A program made the position numbers and the translations under genes. From an uncultured Neomegalonema sp. (GTDB taxonomy: Bacteria; Pseudomonadota; Alphaproteobacteria; Rhodobacterales; Rhodobacteraceae): DNA of 64,000 nucleotides. Positions 54,934 through 63,916 of the stretch are shown in pieces (position 1 is the stretch's first letter; the number at the start of each line of letters is the position of its first letter). The notes beneath the pieces are model-generated. The model was not told the origin of the DNA, searched no databases, and worked only from the letters and a program-made list of their open reading frames with translations. The DNA lies in the NCBI GenBank assembly GCA_937995735.1, contig CALKIZ010000065.1, positions 1 to 64,000 on the forward strand, read 5' to 3'.

Positions 54934-55302
54934 ATGGCAACCATCCTGTTGCTCGAAGACAATGCTGCATTACGGCGAATTTTTTCCGTTACACTAACGG
55001 AAGAGGGGCACAGGGTATTGGAAAGCGATAGTGGTATCGCGGTATATGACCCCGAACTGCTTTTGTCCGTTGATCTCATGATCACTGATCTTGTCATGCC
55101 GAGGGTGGACGGTCTTGATGCGATTCGCACTGCACTTGGAACCCGCGAAGATTTGAAAGTGATTGCGATGTCAGGGGGTAGCCCTGCATTTAAGCAAGAT
55201 TATTTATCTGTCGCGAGTATGTTCGGTGCTGATAATATTCTGAGGAAACCATTTGAGCCTCATGCATTAATTGATGCTGTTAACACGGCTCTCGCGGCGT
55301 AA
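54934..55302 (+). CDS. single-domain response regulator, first copy
   Basis: 122-residue CheY-like receiver without output domain. Acidic pocket LLEDN (residues 6-9), phospho-acceptor Asp in LMITDLVMPRVDG, switch Ser in IAMSGGS and Lys in LRKPFEP. GGAGG six bases before the ATG fixes the start. It resembles the next gene at 55436 but is not a very recent duplicate. No histidine kinase is nearby, so the partner must be encoded elsewhere. Confidence 0.9.
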   Translation: MATILLLEDNAALRRIFSVTLTEEGHRVLESDSGIAVYDPELLLSVDLMITDLVMPRVDGLDAIRTALGTREDLKVIAMSGGSPAFKQDYLSVASMFGADNILRKPFEPHALIDAVNTALAA

Positions 55303-55435
55303 TCACTTTCCAATAACGTCAAGTTTAACATTCTGAAAGCAAGTTGATCAGTGTTAAGGTGGCTGGTTAGCAACTTGTTTACCGCTTTCTTGTGTTTTGT
55401 ACGTGCTACCTCTTATGTAGACGGAAGATGAGAAA

Positions 55436-55849
55436 ATGGCCGCGATAGTTTTGCTTGATGACGACGAAATGCTGCGCACTTTGCTTGCTGAAATTCTCGA
55501 AGCGGAGGGGCATAGCGTTATCCAAAGTGATAATGGTCTGGCTGCATTTAATCTTCATGACATGGGGGCCTTGGACCTCATGATTACTGATCTTTTTATG
55601 CCCCGGGTGGACGGCATGGAAGCAATCATAAATGCAAGGCGTGATTTTCCCGATCTCCGCATCATCGCAATGTCAGGTGGTGCAGATTTTCTAAAGCAGG
55701 ACTTTCTGCCGTACATGAAGCAATTCGGTGCGTCTGCAATTCTGAGAAAGCCCTTCAGGACAGATGTATTTTTAAAGACGGTCCGCACAGTCTTATGCAC
55801 TCCGATAGAGACTGATTACACAAGATCGATACGCGCAAAGGCGTCTTAA
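55436..55849 (+). CDS. single-domain response regulator, second copy
   Basis: 137-residue CheY-like receiver. Acidic residues LLDDDE, phospho-acceptor Asp in [16 protein letters not shown], Ser in IAMSGGA and Lys in LRKPFRT. A C-terminal extension ([16 protein letters not shown]) is longer than in the first copy. Starts with its own region 133 bp after the first copy. Its stop overlaps the tyrS stop from the opposite strand. Confidence 0.9.
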   Translation: MAAIVLLDDDEMLRTLLAEILEAEGHSVIQSDNGLAAFNLHDMGALDLMITDLFMPRVDGMEAIINARRDFPDLRIIAMSGGADFLKQDFLPYMKQFGASAILRKPFRTDVFLKTVRTVLCTPIETDYTRSIRAKAS

Positions 55850-57096
55850 TCCATCTTGGCGAGAGCATGACGTTTCTTCCCCGCACTGAGCTTGCGGGGT
55901 GAAGCCAAGTCGCTTGCGGTCAGCATCATGCGCGGGTCGTCAATTGGATTGTCATCAAGTTTGGCTCCGTTTTCACCAATCAGGCGTTTGGCATCTTTAC
56001 CTGATTTCGCGAGACCGGCCTTTACAAATAAAGCCCCGATAGAAATGCCCTCGCCAACATCCTCTGTGGTAAGAATGACAGTTGGTAAGTCTTCAGAAAG
56101 TGCGCCTTGCTCAAAGGTAACACGCGCGGCTTCTTCTGCTTGCGCCGCTGCATCTGGTCCATGGCAGAGCGTAGTAATTTCGGTCGCGAGGATTTTCTTG
56201 GCCTCGTTGATCTCTTGGCCTTCCAGCGCTTCTAGCCGCGCACATTCATCCAGAGGCAACTCAGTGAACAGCCGCAAGAACCGACCGACATCAGCATCCA
56301 TCGTATTGCGCCAGAACTGCCAGAACTCATAAGGCGAGCGCATATCGGCATTCAGCCAGATTGCGCCATCTGCGGACTTGCCCATTTTCGCACCATCGGC
56401 GGTGGTGATCAGCGGCGTGGTGATGCCAAACAGAGTTGCTTGATCAACACGGCGTCCCAGCTCGATGCCATTGATGATATTGCCCCACTGGTCCGAGCCG
56501 CCGAGTTGTAGCTGACAGCCGACGCGCCGGTGCAATTCCAAAAAGTCATAGGCTTGCAACAGCATGTAGTTGAATTCGAGGAAAGTCAGCGGTTGCTCGC
56601 GCTCCAGCCGCAGCTTTACGCTATCGAATGTCAGCATCCGGTTGACGGTAAAATGCGGACCGTAATCGCGCAGAAAATCGATGTAGTTCAGCTTATCGAG
56701 CCAATCCGCGTTATCCATCATCACGGCATCGCTCGGCCCGTCGCCAAAGCTCATGTATTTGTCAAAGACGCTGAAGATGCCTTGCTTGTTTGCCTCGATC
56801 CCTGCGAGGTCGAGCATCTTGCGCGACTCGTCCTTGCCGGAAGGGTCGCCAACTTTCGTCGTGCCGCCGCCCATCAGGACAATCGGCTTATGACCCGTCT
56901 TTTGCAGCCAGCGCAGCATCATGATTTGCAGCAGCGAGCCGACATGCAAGGACGGCGCGGTGCAGTCAAAACCGATATAGGCGGGCACAACCCCAGCCGC
57001 GAACGCCTTATCGAGGTGTTCAAGGTCGGTGCAGTCCTTCATGTATCCGCGTTCGATCATAACGCGCAGGAATTCGGCTTTTGGCTGGTAAGTCAT
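55846..57096 (-). CDS. tyrS: tyrosine--tRNA ligase
   Basis: 416-residue class I aminoacyl-tRNA synthetase. The HIGH equivalent is HVGS ([15 protein letters not shown]), KMSKS is represented by [13 protein letters not shown], and the tyrosine pocket has [10 protein letters not shown] and [12 protein letters not shown]-terminal S4 RNA-binding domain ([21 protein letters not shown]) is present. It is convergent with the second response regulator. Confidence 0.97.
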   Translation of the reverse strand: MTYQPKAEFLRVMIERGYMKDCTDLEHLDKAFAAGVVPAYIGFDCTAPSLHVGSLLQIMMLRWLQKTGHKPIVLMGGGTTKVGDPSGKDESRKMLDLAGIEANKQGIFSVFDKYMSFGDGPSDAVMMDNADWLDKLNYIDFLRDYGPHFTVNRMLTFDSVKLRLEREQPLTFLEFNYMLLQAYDFLELHRRVGCQLQLGGSDQWGNIINGIELGRRVDQATLFGITTPLITTADGAKMGKSADGAIWLNADMRSPYEFWQFWRNTMDADVGRFLRLFTELPLDECARLEALEGQEINEAKKILATEITTLCHGPDAAAQAEEAARVTFEQGALSEDLPTVILTTEDVGEGISIGALFVKAGLAKSGKDAKRLIGENGAKLDDNPIDDPRMMLTASDLASPRKLSAGKKRHALAKMD

Positions 57097-57172
57097 CGTT
57101 GCATCCTTATGGCTGCGCGTTTTCTAACGCGGCCTTGGTGCGATGGAAAGGGTTGAGAAATTCGCCGTCCCG

Positions 57173-57269
57173 GACTTGATCAGGTACCGCCTTCGGCTCA
57201 AGAAGGCCCCGGATAAAGTCTTGGGAAGGGCCACTCATGGAAGTCTCACGCGGAAAACCGGTTTGGTCG
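57173..57269 (+). repeat. duplicated REP hairpin plus anmK start, orphan copy
   Basis: A 48-bp REP-like hairpin (57173-57220) with GACTTGATC/GGATAAAGTC arms and inner GCCTT/AAGGC, then a 16-base spacer, then 33 bases identical but for two changes to the first 33 bases of anmK. The same arrangement recurs at 58373-58470, 1200 bp downstream. Confidence 0.85.
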
Positions 57270-57302
57270 CTATGGTTCGCGCTGTTCATCCAGCACGATT
57301 GA
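57237..57302 (+). pseudogene. truncated copy of the anmK 5' end
   Basis: ATG followed by 21 codons (MEVSRGKPVWSLWFALFIQHD) before a stop. The first ten residues match AnmK (MEVSRGKPIWALG...), after which the frames part. It is a stub left or made when the cargo between 57303 and 58372 arrived. Confidence 0.8.
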
Positions 57303-57325
57303 CTAGGGTTAGGCGCTAGCTAGAC

Positions 57326-57682
57326 TTAATTGTCGATGACACAGGGTACAGGTTCGAACAGCTTGTCCAGCTTTGCCTTTCGCAACTCGCGAACGAGTCT
57401 TCCCGTCATAAAAACACAAAGTTGGATCGTATCATCAATCCACAGGTCAGGTCCCTTCAGAGCCGAACTGTTGATACACAGACTATTTGGTTTTCGTTTG
57501 TCGGTCGCACCGTATTGACCATAGCGAAGCTTTACTTCTGATTTTTCAATGATGACACTTCGTTTGGTTTCGCCAAAGTTAATCGAAAAATATGTGCCGG
57601 GTATCGGCGTTTTTCTATCGGCATCCATCAAATTTACCGGATAGAGAGAGGTTCTTCTACAGTACGGAGAACATCCGCACAT
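57326..57682 (-). pseudogene. C-terminal part of a frameshifted DUF1629/Imm43-like gene
   Basis: The frame downstream of a CT-run frameshift, 57326-57628 if started at its first good ATG. From the junction it reads LYPVNLMDADRKTPIPGTYF, and its end (GPDLWIDDTIQLCVFMTGRLV...) resembles the C-terminal half of DUF1629-type proteins, which are immunity-like. The upstream half is in another frame at 57634-57966. Removing one CT from the (CT)4 run at 57643-57650 joins both halves into one continuous chain of about 212 residues. The family assignment is from pattern memory and is moderate. Confidence 0.6.
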
Positions 57683-57966
57683 TTCGCGGAGATAATGGCG
57701 ATATCACAATACATCAGATGCCCCGGATTAGAGTATCTTTTGCCCGGCTCCATCCAGTAATAAGTGTTCGGAAAACTGTCTTCCGGTAGAGGTTTACCGC
57801 GCCTATTTCTAATAAACAGATCATTCAATTTCTTGAAGTCATCCTCGATCTCACGTGGCATGTAATGCTTTTGAATAATAGATGCATTCATTAACGGACT
57901 GATCCAAACGGTATCGTCGAGACCGTCGTCGATTGCTGCGGTACTTTCCGGGTTATTCGGTGATTG
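57634..57966 (-). pseudogene. N-terminal part of a frameshifted DUF1629/Imm43-like gene
   Basis: 110-residue frame starting MQSPNNPESTAAIDDG, overlapping the end of the upstream gene by 14 bases, and running into the CT-run where it stops soon after VEEPLSIR. With the frame corrected the text continues ...VEEPLYPVNLMDADRK into the downstream half. Soluble, no signal peptide. Either a decayed gene, a switch by slippage, or a sequencing error. Confidence 0.6.
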
Positions 57967-58297
57967 CATTGATATAAACCTCCTCACTCCGGACGGTGAA
58001 CCGAAAGGCCGGTTCGCCATCCTCATCTGTTGTGAAGCTCGCAACGTATTTACGGGCCTCCGCGCTTGCGTATTTCATTTCTTCGACGGGATCATTCGGC
58101 TCGTAATCATGCGCCTCCCATCCCTCGTAGGAATATTCGATTTTTCCGTCAGCGGTTTCGAGAAACACTTCAACGTTGGTGATATAGACCTGCTGTGCAG
58201 TGAGGGCATCAATCCGCGCCAGCGCTGCCTCTCGTCGAAACGCTTCACCCGGCAGGCCAAGTGGCTTTAGTGAAATAATGTCGGGTTTTTGAGACAT
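57953..58297 (-). CDS. small protein paired with the DUF1629-like gene
   Basis: 114 residues, no family recognised. It is acidic, with aromatic residues in the middle (KIEYSYEGWEAHDYEPNDP) and a C-terminal FRFTVRSEEVYINAITE; soluble and cytoplasmic in appearance. It overlaps the start of the DUF1629-like gene by 14 bases, so the two are translationally coupled and likely act together. A GGAGAGTC ribosome binding site precedes the ATG. Both genes face away from anmK and lie within the cargo between the two anmK-start repeats. Confidence 0.65.
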   Translation of the reverse strand: MSQKPDIISLKPLGLPGEAFRREAALARIDALTAQQVYITNVEVFLETADGKIEYSYEGWEAHDYEPNDPVEEMKYASAEARKYVASFTTDEDGEPAFRFTVRSEEVYINAITE

Positions 58298-58372
58298 TGG
58301 ACTCTCCGTAACGGTTTTACGTTGGATCAGAGGATCATAATTTAGACGTGAGCGCCAGTTTTCGAAGGTGGT

Positions 58373-58470
58373 GACTTGATCCTAAACCTTTGGTGGCTCA
58401 AGAAGGTCTCGGATCAAGTCCGGAGTAGGGTTACGGCATGGAAGTCTCACGCGGAAAACCGATTTGGGCG
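58373..58470 (+). repeat. REP hairpin plus anmK start, intact copy
   Basis: REP-like hairpin with perfect GACTTGATCC/GGATCAAGTC arms (58373-58420) and inner ACCTT/AAGGT, 17-base spacer, then the first 33 bases of anmK. Partner of the copy at 57173-57269. Confidence 0.85.
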
Positions 58471-59574
58471 TTGGGCCTGATGTCCGGCACGTCGATGGAT
58501 GGCGTCGATGCGGCGATGGTGCTGACGGATGGCGAAACGATTTCGGAATTCGGGGCGGGAGGCGAATATCCGCACGAAACCATCGCTGCAACGCAGCAGG
58601 TCATGCGGCGACCCCTCGATTACCGCAATCCGAAGACACAGGAACTCGCCGCCGAATTTGCCGAGGCTGAATATGAGGTTGAAGACAGCCATGCCCGCGC
58701 CGTCGTGAGCCTGTTGGGTATCTCTCCAAATACGCCTGAAGTGATCGGGTTTCACGGCCAAACGGTTTTCCATGCGCCTGAAGAAGGCTGGACATGGCAA
58801 ATCGGCAGCGGAGAGCGGCTGGCGCGTTCGCTCAACCGTCCTGTCGTCTGGGATTTTCGCACCGCCGATATGGAGGCAGGCGGGGAGGGCGCGCCGCTGG
58901 CCCCGTTCTTCCATTTCGCTCTCGCCAAGCGCATCAACGCAACGGAGCCGGTGGCGTTTCTCAACATCGGCGGCGTGGCGAATGTGACATGGGTAGACCC
59001 GACCAAAGGTGCGCCGGAAGAAGAGGGTGCGTTGCTCGCTTTCGATACCGGCCCCGGTAATGCGCTCATCAATGATTGGATGGTGCGCCACGACCGCGAA
59101 CCCCTCGACCGTGACGGCGCGGAGGCAGCCAAAGGCCACGTGGATGATATGGCACTTCACAGTAATGCGACCCGTGCTTTCCTCGCCCGTATTCCGCCCA
59201 AATCCCTCGACCGCAATGAATTTGCGATGGTGCTGGACCGTATGACGGACCTCTCTCTCCCGGATGGTGCAGCGACCTTGACCGCCTTGACTGCCGAATG
59301 TGTCGCCGAGGCCCTAAAACACATGCCAAGTGCGCCTTCACGGTGGCTCATCTGTGGCGGCGGGTGCAAAAACCCTGTGATGATGCGGATGATGGCGGAC
59401 CGCCTCAATGCACCCGTTGATCCCGTCGAAGCGGTCGGCTTTGACGGCGATATGCTGGAAGCGCAAGCCTTTGCCTATCTTGCGGTTCGCTCGCTGCGCG
59501 GCCTTCCTCTCAGCGCACCGGGAACCACGAATTGTCGCGAACCTGTGAGCGGTGGTCAGCTCGCGATCCCTTGA
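58438..59574 (+). CDS. anmK: anhydro-N-acetylmuramic acid kinase
   Basis: 378-residue sugar kinase that phosphorylates and opens 1,6-anhydro-MurNAc during peptidoglycan recycling, giving MurNAc-6-phosphate. It starts with GLMSGTSMDGVDAA (ATP motif), has VIGFHGQTVFHAPE, NIGGVANVTWVDP, the phosphate motif LLAFDTGPGNALINDW and LICGGGCKNPVMM, all AnmK-typical. GGAGTAGGG lies ten bases before the ATG. Its 5' end is duplicated upstream (57237). Convergent or divergent partners of recycling are not in the window. Confidence 0.95.
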   Translation: MEVSRGKPIWALGLMSGTSMDGVDAAMVLTDGETISEFGAGGEYPHETIAATQQVMRRPLDYRNPKTQELAAEFAEAEYEVEDSHARAVVSLLGISPNTPEVIGFHGQTVFHAPEEGWTWQIGSGERLARSLNRPVVWDFRTADMEAGGEGAPLAPFFHFALAKRINATEPVAFLNIGGVANVTWVDPTKGAPEEEGALLAFDTGPGNALINDWMVRHDREPLDRDGAEAAKGHVDDMALHSNATRAFLARIPPKSLDRNEFAMVLDRMTDLSLPDGAATLTALTAECVAEALKHMPSAPSRWLICGGGCKNPVMMRMMADRLNAPVDPVEAVGFDGDMLEAQAFAYLAVRSLRGLPLSAPGTTNCREPVSGGQLAIP

Positions 59575-59607
59575 CCTTTTTCGCATCAGGTCGTAATTCT
59601 CAGTCAT

Positions 59608-59676
59608 CGCAGCGATTTGAGCCGGATTGCGGGCTGCGACGGTATTTACCGAAAACAAAACCGCTAAAGAGGTGTG
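59608..59676 (+). promoter_or_regulatory. SAM-II riboswitch ahead of metZ
   Basis: Seen in order: P1 arms CGCAGC (59608-59613) and GCTGCG (59633-59638), the loop GATTTGAGCCGGATTGCGG, an optional small GGTA/TACC hairpin, and the 3' strand ACCGCTAAAGAGGT (59660-59673), whose CCGC can pair with GCGG in the loop to form the pseudoknot. This order and the GATTTGA-CCGGATTGC and CCGCTAAAG text match the alphaproteobacterial SAM-II class. Bound SAM should lower metZ translation; the metZ ribosome binding site lies 40 bases downstream. Confidence 0.9.
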
Positions 59677-59724
59677 CGATTTTTCCAAAACGCCATTTCG
59701 ACCGGTTGTTCGTTGGAGCGACCT

Positions 59725-60903
59725 ATGAATACTGATCTACATCCCCGCACAAAACTGGTGCATGGCGGCATTGACCGCAGTGGTCACCATGAGATGTCCG
59801 AAGCCCTCTACTTAACCCAAGGTTTTGCTTATCCCGATGCCGAAACTGCCGAAGCGCGGTTCGATGGGTCTGATTCCGGTTATGTCTATGCCCGTTATGG
59901 CAATCCGACTGTCGGAATGTTCGAACAGCGTTTGGCAATGCTTGAGGAAGCCGAGGCGTGCTTTGCAACCGCGTCGGGCATGGCGGCGATGCACGCCTCT
60001 ATGTTTTCGCAATTGGAATCGGGCGATCATGTCGTTGCGTCCCGCGCGTTGTTCGGGTCGTGTCACTACATCCTTGATAGCCTCCTCCCGCGTTTTGGCG
60101 TTGAGACAACGCTTGTGGAAGGCACGGATGTGTCTGCATGGGAAAATGCCGTACGCCCCGAGACTAAAGTTTTCTTTCTGGAAACACCTTCCAACCCGAC
60201 ACTCGAGATCATTGACATCCGCGCTGTAGCAGATGTTGCTCATGATGCCGGAGCGGTTCTGGTCGTTGACAATGTGTTTGCGACGCCTTGCTTTCAGCGG
60301 CCTCTCGCGTTGGGCGCTGACATTGTGATGTATTCGACGACAAAGCATATTGACGGTCAAGGGCGCTGTCTCGGCGGGGCTTTGCTCGGATCGAAAGAGT
60401 TCATCCACGGTAAGCTATTCGAATACATGAAGCACACCGGCGCGGCGATGAGTCCCTTCAACGCTTGGGTGATGCTGAAAGGGTTGGAGACGCTCGACCT
60501 GCGTTGCCGTGCTGCTGCCGATAGTGCCGAAGCCATCGCTCATGCTTTGACCGACCATAACGCTCTATCAAGGATGATCCATCCCGGTTTGCCGACGCAC
60601 CCGCAACACAATCTTGCGGCGGTACAGATGGAAAGGCCGGGAACGATGGTCTCGTTCGAACTTGAGGGCGGCAAGCCAGCAGCCTTTAATTTTATGAACG
60701 CGCTGGAGATTGTCCGGATTTCCAACAACCTCGGTGATGCGAAGTCAATCGCGACTCACCCGACGACTACGACGCACCAACGCATGACGGAAAAAGATCG
60801 GCAAACACTGGGCATCACCCCCGGTTTGATCAGGCTGTCTGTGGGGTTAGAACATGCCAATGATCTTATCAGCGATATTTCGCAGGCTTTAGACGCCGCC
60901 TGA
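59725..60903 (+). CDS. metZ: O-succinylhomoserine sulfhydrylase
   Basis: 392-residue PLP enzyme of the Cys/Met family that makes homocysteine from an acylated homoserine and sulfide, the direct sulfhydrylation route to methionine. TKLVHGGIDRSGHHEMSEALYLTQGFAY-type start (residues about 10-35), YARYGNPTVGMFE, the PLP lysine in YSTTKHIDGQGRCLGG and IRLSVGLEHANDLI. The ATG at 59725 follows GGAGCG; a longer frame to 59674 runs into the riboswitch. Control by the SAM-II element agrees with this role. Distinct from the CGS-like gene at 2621. Confidence 0.93.
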   Translation: MNTDLHPRTKLVHGGIDRSGHHEMSEALYLTQGFAYPDAETAEARFDGSDSGYVYARYGNPTVGMFEQRLAMLEEAEACFATASGMAAMHASMFSQLESGDHVVASRALFGSCHYILDSLLPRFGVETTLVEGTDVSAWENAVRPETKVFFLETPSNPTLEIIDIRAVADVAHDAGAVLVVDNVFATPCFQRPLALGADIVMYSTTKHIDGQGRCLGGALLGSKEFIHGKLFEYMKHTGAAMSPFNAWVMLKGLETLDLRCRAAADSAEAIAHALTDHNALSRMIHPGLPTHPQHNLAAVQMERPGTMVSFELEGGKPAAFNFMNALEIVRISNNLGDAKSIATHPTTTTHQRMTEKDRQTLGITPGLIRLSVGLEHANDLISDISQALDAA

Positions 60904-60929
60904 TTTCTCACAGGCGGCGCAAGCCAAGA

Positions 60930-61832
60930 TTAAAACGTCAGGTCAGCGGGTTCTTCCAGCCCATGAATACGCGCCGTCGCAGTGACGGTGTTGGCCAACA
61001 AACACGCGATGGTCATAGGGCCGATCCCGCCGGGAACAGGTGTGATCGCGCCTGCGACCTCGGCGCAACTTGCGTAATCGCAATCACCAACGATCTTGTG
61101 CTTGCCTTCGCCTTTTTCCGGCGCAGGCACTCGGTTGATGCCGACGTCAATAACCGTTGCGCCCGGCTTGACCCAATCGCCTTTGACCATTTCAGGCCGT
61201 CCTACGGCTGCGACGAGAATATCGGCTTGCTTGCAAATTGCAGGCAGGTCTTTGGTTCGAGAGTGGGCAATGGTCACAGTCGCATTCGCTTGCAACAAAA
61301 GCTGGCCCATTGGTTTGCCAACAATATTCGAGCGCCCGATAATCACTGCGTTCTGACCACTGAGATCGCCCATACGATCCTTGAGCAGCATATAACTGCC
61401 AAGCGGCGTACATGGGACCATTGCTTTCAGACCAGCACCAAGACGTCCAACATTGACGACGTGAAAGCCATCGACATCTTTTTCAGGGGCGATGGTGTTG
61501 ATGATCAGGTCCGAGTTCAGATGCTTTGGCAAGGGAAGCTGAACCAGAATGCCGTGGACTTTCGGGTCAGCATTCAGCTTCTCAACCACGCCAATCAATG
61601 TGGCCTCGTCTATATCTGCATCATATTTATGCTCAAAGCTCGCCATACCGCATTCGACAGTTTGCTTGCCTTTATTGCGCACATAAACCTGTGAGGCGGG
61701 GTCTTCTCCCACAAGAACAACCGCAAGACCGGGTTGCACGCCATGAGTCTCGACCATCTTTTTGACATGGCCTGAGACACGCTCACGCACAGTGCCGGCG
61801 AATGCTTTTCCATCAATTATTTCGGCGCTCAT
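60930..61832 (-). CDS. folD: methylenetetrahydrofolate dehydrogenase/cyclohydrolase
   Basis: 300-residue bifunctional FolD interconverting 5,10-methylene-, methenyl- and 10-formyl-tetrahydrofolate. Catalytic Lys in [28 protein letters not shown], and the NADP motif [16 protein letters not shown] with [13 protein letters not shown] at the end. Convergent with metZ. It links to ThyX and to glycine/serine metabolism through one-carbon units. Confidence 0.96.
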   Translation of the reverse strand: MSAEIIDGKAFAGTVRERVSGHVKKMVETHGVQPGLAVVLVGEDPASQVYVRNKGKQTVECGMASFEHKYDADIDEATLIGVVEKLNADPKVHGILVQLPLPKHLNSDLIINTIAPEKDVDGFHVVNVGRLGAGLKAMVPCTPLGSYMLLKDRMGDLSGQNAVIIGRSNIVGKPMGQLLLQANATVTIAHSRTKDLPAICKQADILVAAVGRPEMVKGDWVKPGATVIDVGINRVPAPEKGEGKHKIVGDCDYASCAEVAGAITPVPGGIGPMTIACLLANTVTATARIHGLEEPADLTF

Positions 61833-61968
61833 GGCAGGTTTCCTCGGTTTTTATTAGATATGCACTAGACGTGGCGCGAACCAACGCTCTCAACTATCGT
61901 CTGCGGGCATACATTTGACGGGATTCGCTTGGCTGGTCCATAGCGGCAAAATAAAGGGACAGTGCGAC

Positions 61969-62859
61969 ATGACGGCTATCGCTTTCTTCGGGATCGGTAA
62001 TATGGGCGCTGGAATGGCGCGTAATCTGATCAAAGCGGGTCACTCTGTTACTGTGTTTGATCTGGATACAGCGAAAGCTGAAGCCATCGAAAGCGCAACG
62101 GCCGCCGTTGATGGTGAGGCCGCTGTCTCCGGTGCTGAGGTCGTTATAACGATGCTCCCCGGCGGAAAAGCCGTCTCAGGGCTTTACCGTGACACGATCT
62201 TTGAGCTTGCTGAGAAAAATGCATTGTTCATTGATTGTTCTACAATTGATGTCGAAACGGCGCGGATATTAGCGAGAGAAGCCAAATCGCGTAACTTTGC
62301 AATGCTGGATGCGCCGGTTTCGGGTGGCGTAACGGGGGCGGATGCAGGAACGCTCGCTTTCATGGTTGGCGGAACGGAAGAGGCTTTTGCACGGGCGGAA
62401 CCGCTTTTTGATGTCATGGGCGCAAAAGCGGTGTTGGCCGGGGCCGCTGGCGCGGGGCAAGGCATCAAGATCTGCAACAACATGATGCTCGCGATTCAGA
62501 TGATCTCGGTCGCAGAGGGCTTTGTCTTAGCCGAAAATTTAGGATTAGAGCCGGAAAAACTATTCGAAGTGTCAAGCGCGGCCTCAGGACAATGTTGGTC
62601 ATTGACGACATATTGCCCCGTGGCTGGTGTTGGACCGAAAACCTCGGCGGATAATGACTTTAAGCCGGGTTTCGCCACCGCATTGATGCGAAAAGACCTT
62701 GGGCTAGCGATGGAAGCCGCAGAAGCCGCCGGTGCAGTTGTGCCCTTTGGTCACGCCGCGCGTGATGTTTACGAAAAGATGATGATTGACGGACAGGGTG
62801 ATCTTGATTTCTCATCCGTTATTAAGCGCGTGCGGGCGGCAGTGCCGGAAAAGGCATGA
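61969..62859 (+). CDS. mmsB: 3-hydroxyisobutyrate dehydrogenase
   Basis: 296-residue NAD-dependent beta-hydroxyacid dehydrogenase of valine breakdown. The Rossmann motif is AFFGIGNMGAGMARN, the substrate loop DAPVSGGVTGADAGTLAFMVGG, and the catalytic lysine lies in GQGIKICNNMMLAIQ; the C-terminal KDLGLAMEAAE motif is also present. Close to the MmsB group by these motifs, though tartronate semialdehyde reductase is a relative. Start at ATG 61969 after a weak AGGGACAG site; a longer frame to 61915 looks like leader. Confidence 0.9.
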   Translation: MTAIAFFGIGNMGAGMARNLIKAGHSVTVFDLDTAKAEAIESATAAVDGEAAVSGAEVVITMLPGGKAVSGLYRDTIFELAEKNALFIDCSTIDVETARILAREAKSRNFAMLDAPVSGGVTGADAGTLAFMVGGTEEAFARAEPLFDVMGAKAVLAGAAGAGQGIKICNNMMLAIQMISVAEGFVLAENLGLEPEKLFEVSSAASGQCWSLTTYCPVAGVGPKTSADNDFKPGFATALMRKDLGLAMEAAEAAGAVVPFGHAARDVYEKMMIDGQGDLDFSSVIKRVRAAVPEKA

Positions 62860-62929
62860 CGAAGACGAGAATCTTTGCTGAAGAATGGCGGTGTAATGAT
62901 GCGCCGCTATGATAACGGGAGTTCGTGAA

Positions 62930-63916
62930 ATGGATGAAGTTTTTTCACGGCGAAAGCTGATTGAACCCAAGGCACTCCGAAGCCTCATGCAGCGTTCAGA
63001 TTTGCGCGGCGGGCTGCAGGCTGGTTCTCATTTCGGTGCGATTTTAATGACGGGAGCTTTGCTCGCTGCGACATGGGGGTCGTGGTGGGCTTTTCCGGTT
63101 TTCATCATGCACGGAACGCTGATTAATTTCCTCTATGCCGGACAACATGAACTCAGCCACGGGACACCGTTCAAAACCAAGGCGCTAAACGAGTGGGTCG
63201 GAAGGGTCATCGGGTTCTTAATGATCTATCCGCGCGATTTCGATCTGATCCAACATCACGCCCATCATCAATACACTCAGAACTGGGAGAAAGACGGCGA
63301 GCTGGTGCGTCAGCCTTACACCCTTCGCAGTTATCTCATGTGGGTGCTTGGGCCGACTTACTGGTACAGCCGGATTGCCCGCATCATCCGCTTTGCCAAA
63401 GGCCATGTCATAGAGCCGTATATCGCGCCGCATCAGGAAACGACTGTCATCCGTGAGGCACGTATTCATCTGGCGCTCTATATCGGGATCGCAGTTATCT
63501 CTCTTCTTGCGCAAAGCTGGGCTGCGGTGATTTTCTGGCTCGCGCCTTTACTGATCACAAAACCAATTCATCAGCTACAGAACACCATCGAACATCTTGG
63601 TCTTAGCCACGAAGGCGATATTCTCAAGAATACCCGCTCGACGGATACAAATGCTGTGCTGCGCTGGATGTGCTGGAACATGCAGTACCATACGGCGCAC
63701 CACAGCTTTCCATCCGTTCCATTTTGGAAACTACGCGCGCTTAATGACACCATCGAAGATCGCATCGGCCACGAAGTTCACCGGATGGGGTATATTGAGT
63801 TCCAGGTCGCTTTGATCCGAAAACTAATGGGGGGAAAGTCCGAAGCGGATTATCCTTACGATGAAGTATGGATCGCGCGTGGGCCAAAGGGCGTTGGCCA
63901 GATGGTCGTAGATTGA
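62930..63916 (+). CDS. fatty acid desaturase family protein
   Basis: 328-residue membrane di-iron enzyme. Three histidine boxes are visible: GQHELSHG (residues 71-78), HHAHH (109-113) and HTAHHSFP (about 268-275), on the cytoplasmic side of a set of hydrophobic segments (SHFGAILMTGALLAATWG, FPVFIMHGTLINFLYA, IHLALYIGIAVISLLAQSW). The family includes acyl-lipid desaturases, hydroxylases and alkane/betaine-type oxygenases. Start at ATG 62930 with GGGAG upstream; a longer reading to 62909 is possible. The last 84 bases of the window after it show nothing recognisable. Confidence 0.88.
   Translation: MDEVFSRRKLIEPKALRSLMQRSDLRGGLQAGSHFGAILMTGALLAATWGSWWAFPVFIMHGTLINFLYAGQHELSHGTPFKTKALNEWVGRVIGFLMIYPRDFDLIQHHAHHQYTQNWEKDGELVRQPYTLRSYLMWVLGPTYWYSRIARIIRFAKGHVIEPYIAPHQETTVIREARIHLALYIGIAVISLLAQSWAAVIFWLAPLLITKPIHQLQNTIEHLGLSHEGDILKNTRSTDTNAVLRWMCWNMQYHTAHHSFPSVPFWKLRALNDTIEDRIGHEVHRMGYIEFQVALIRKLMGGKSEADYPYDEVWIARGPKGVGQMVVD

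Noticed and set aside
57107-57289. Short frame over the REP-like hairpin before the anmK stub
   Set aside because: Text such as GLLEPKAVPDQVRD is the usual translation of this repeat class, not a gene.
58447-59160. 237-codon frame antisense to anmK
   Set aside because: Shadow of a GC-rich coding gene; anmK is certain from its motifs.
60963-61694. 243-codon frame antisense to folD
   Set aside because: Fully inside folD, Cys/Arg/His-rich composition typical of a shadow frame.
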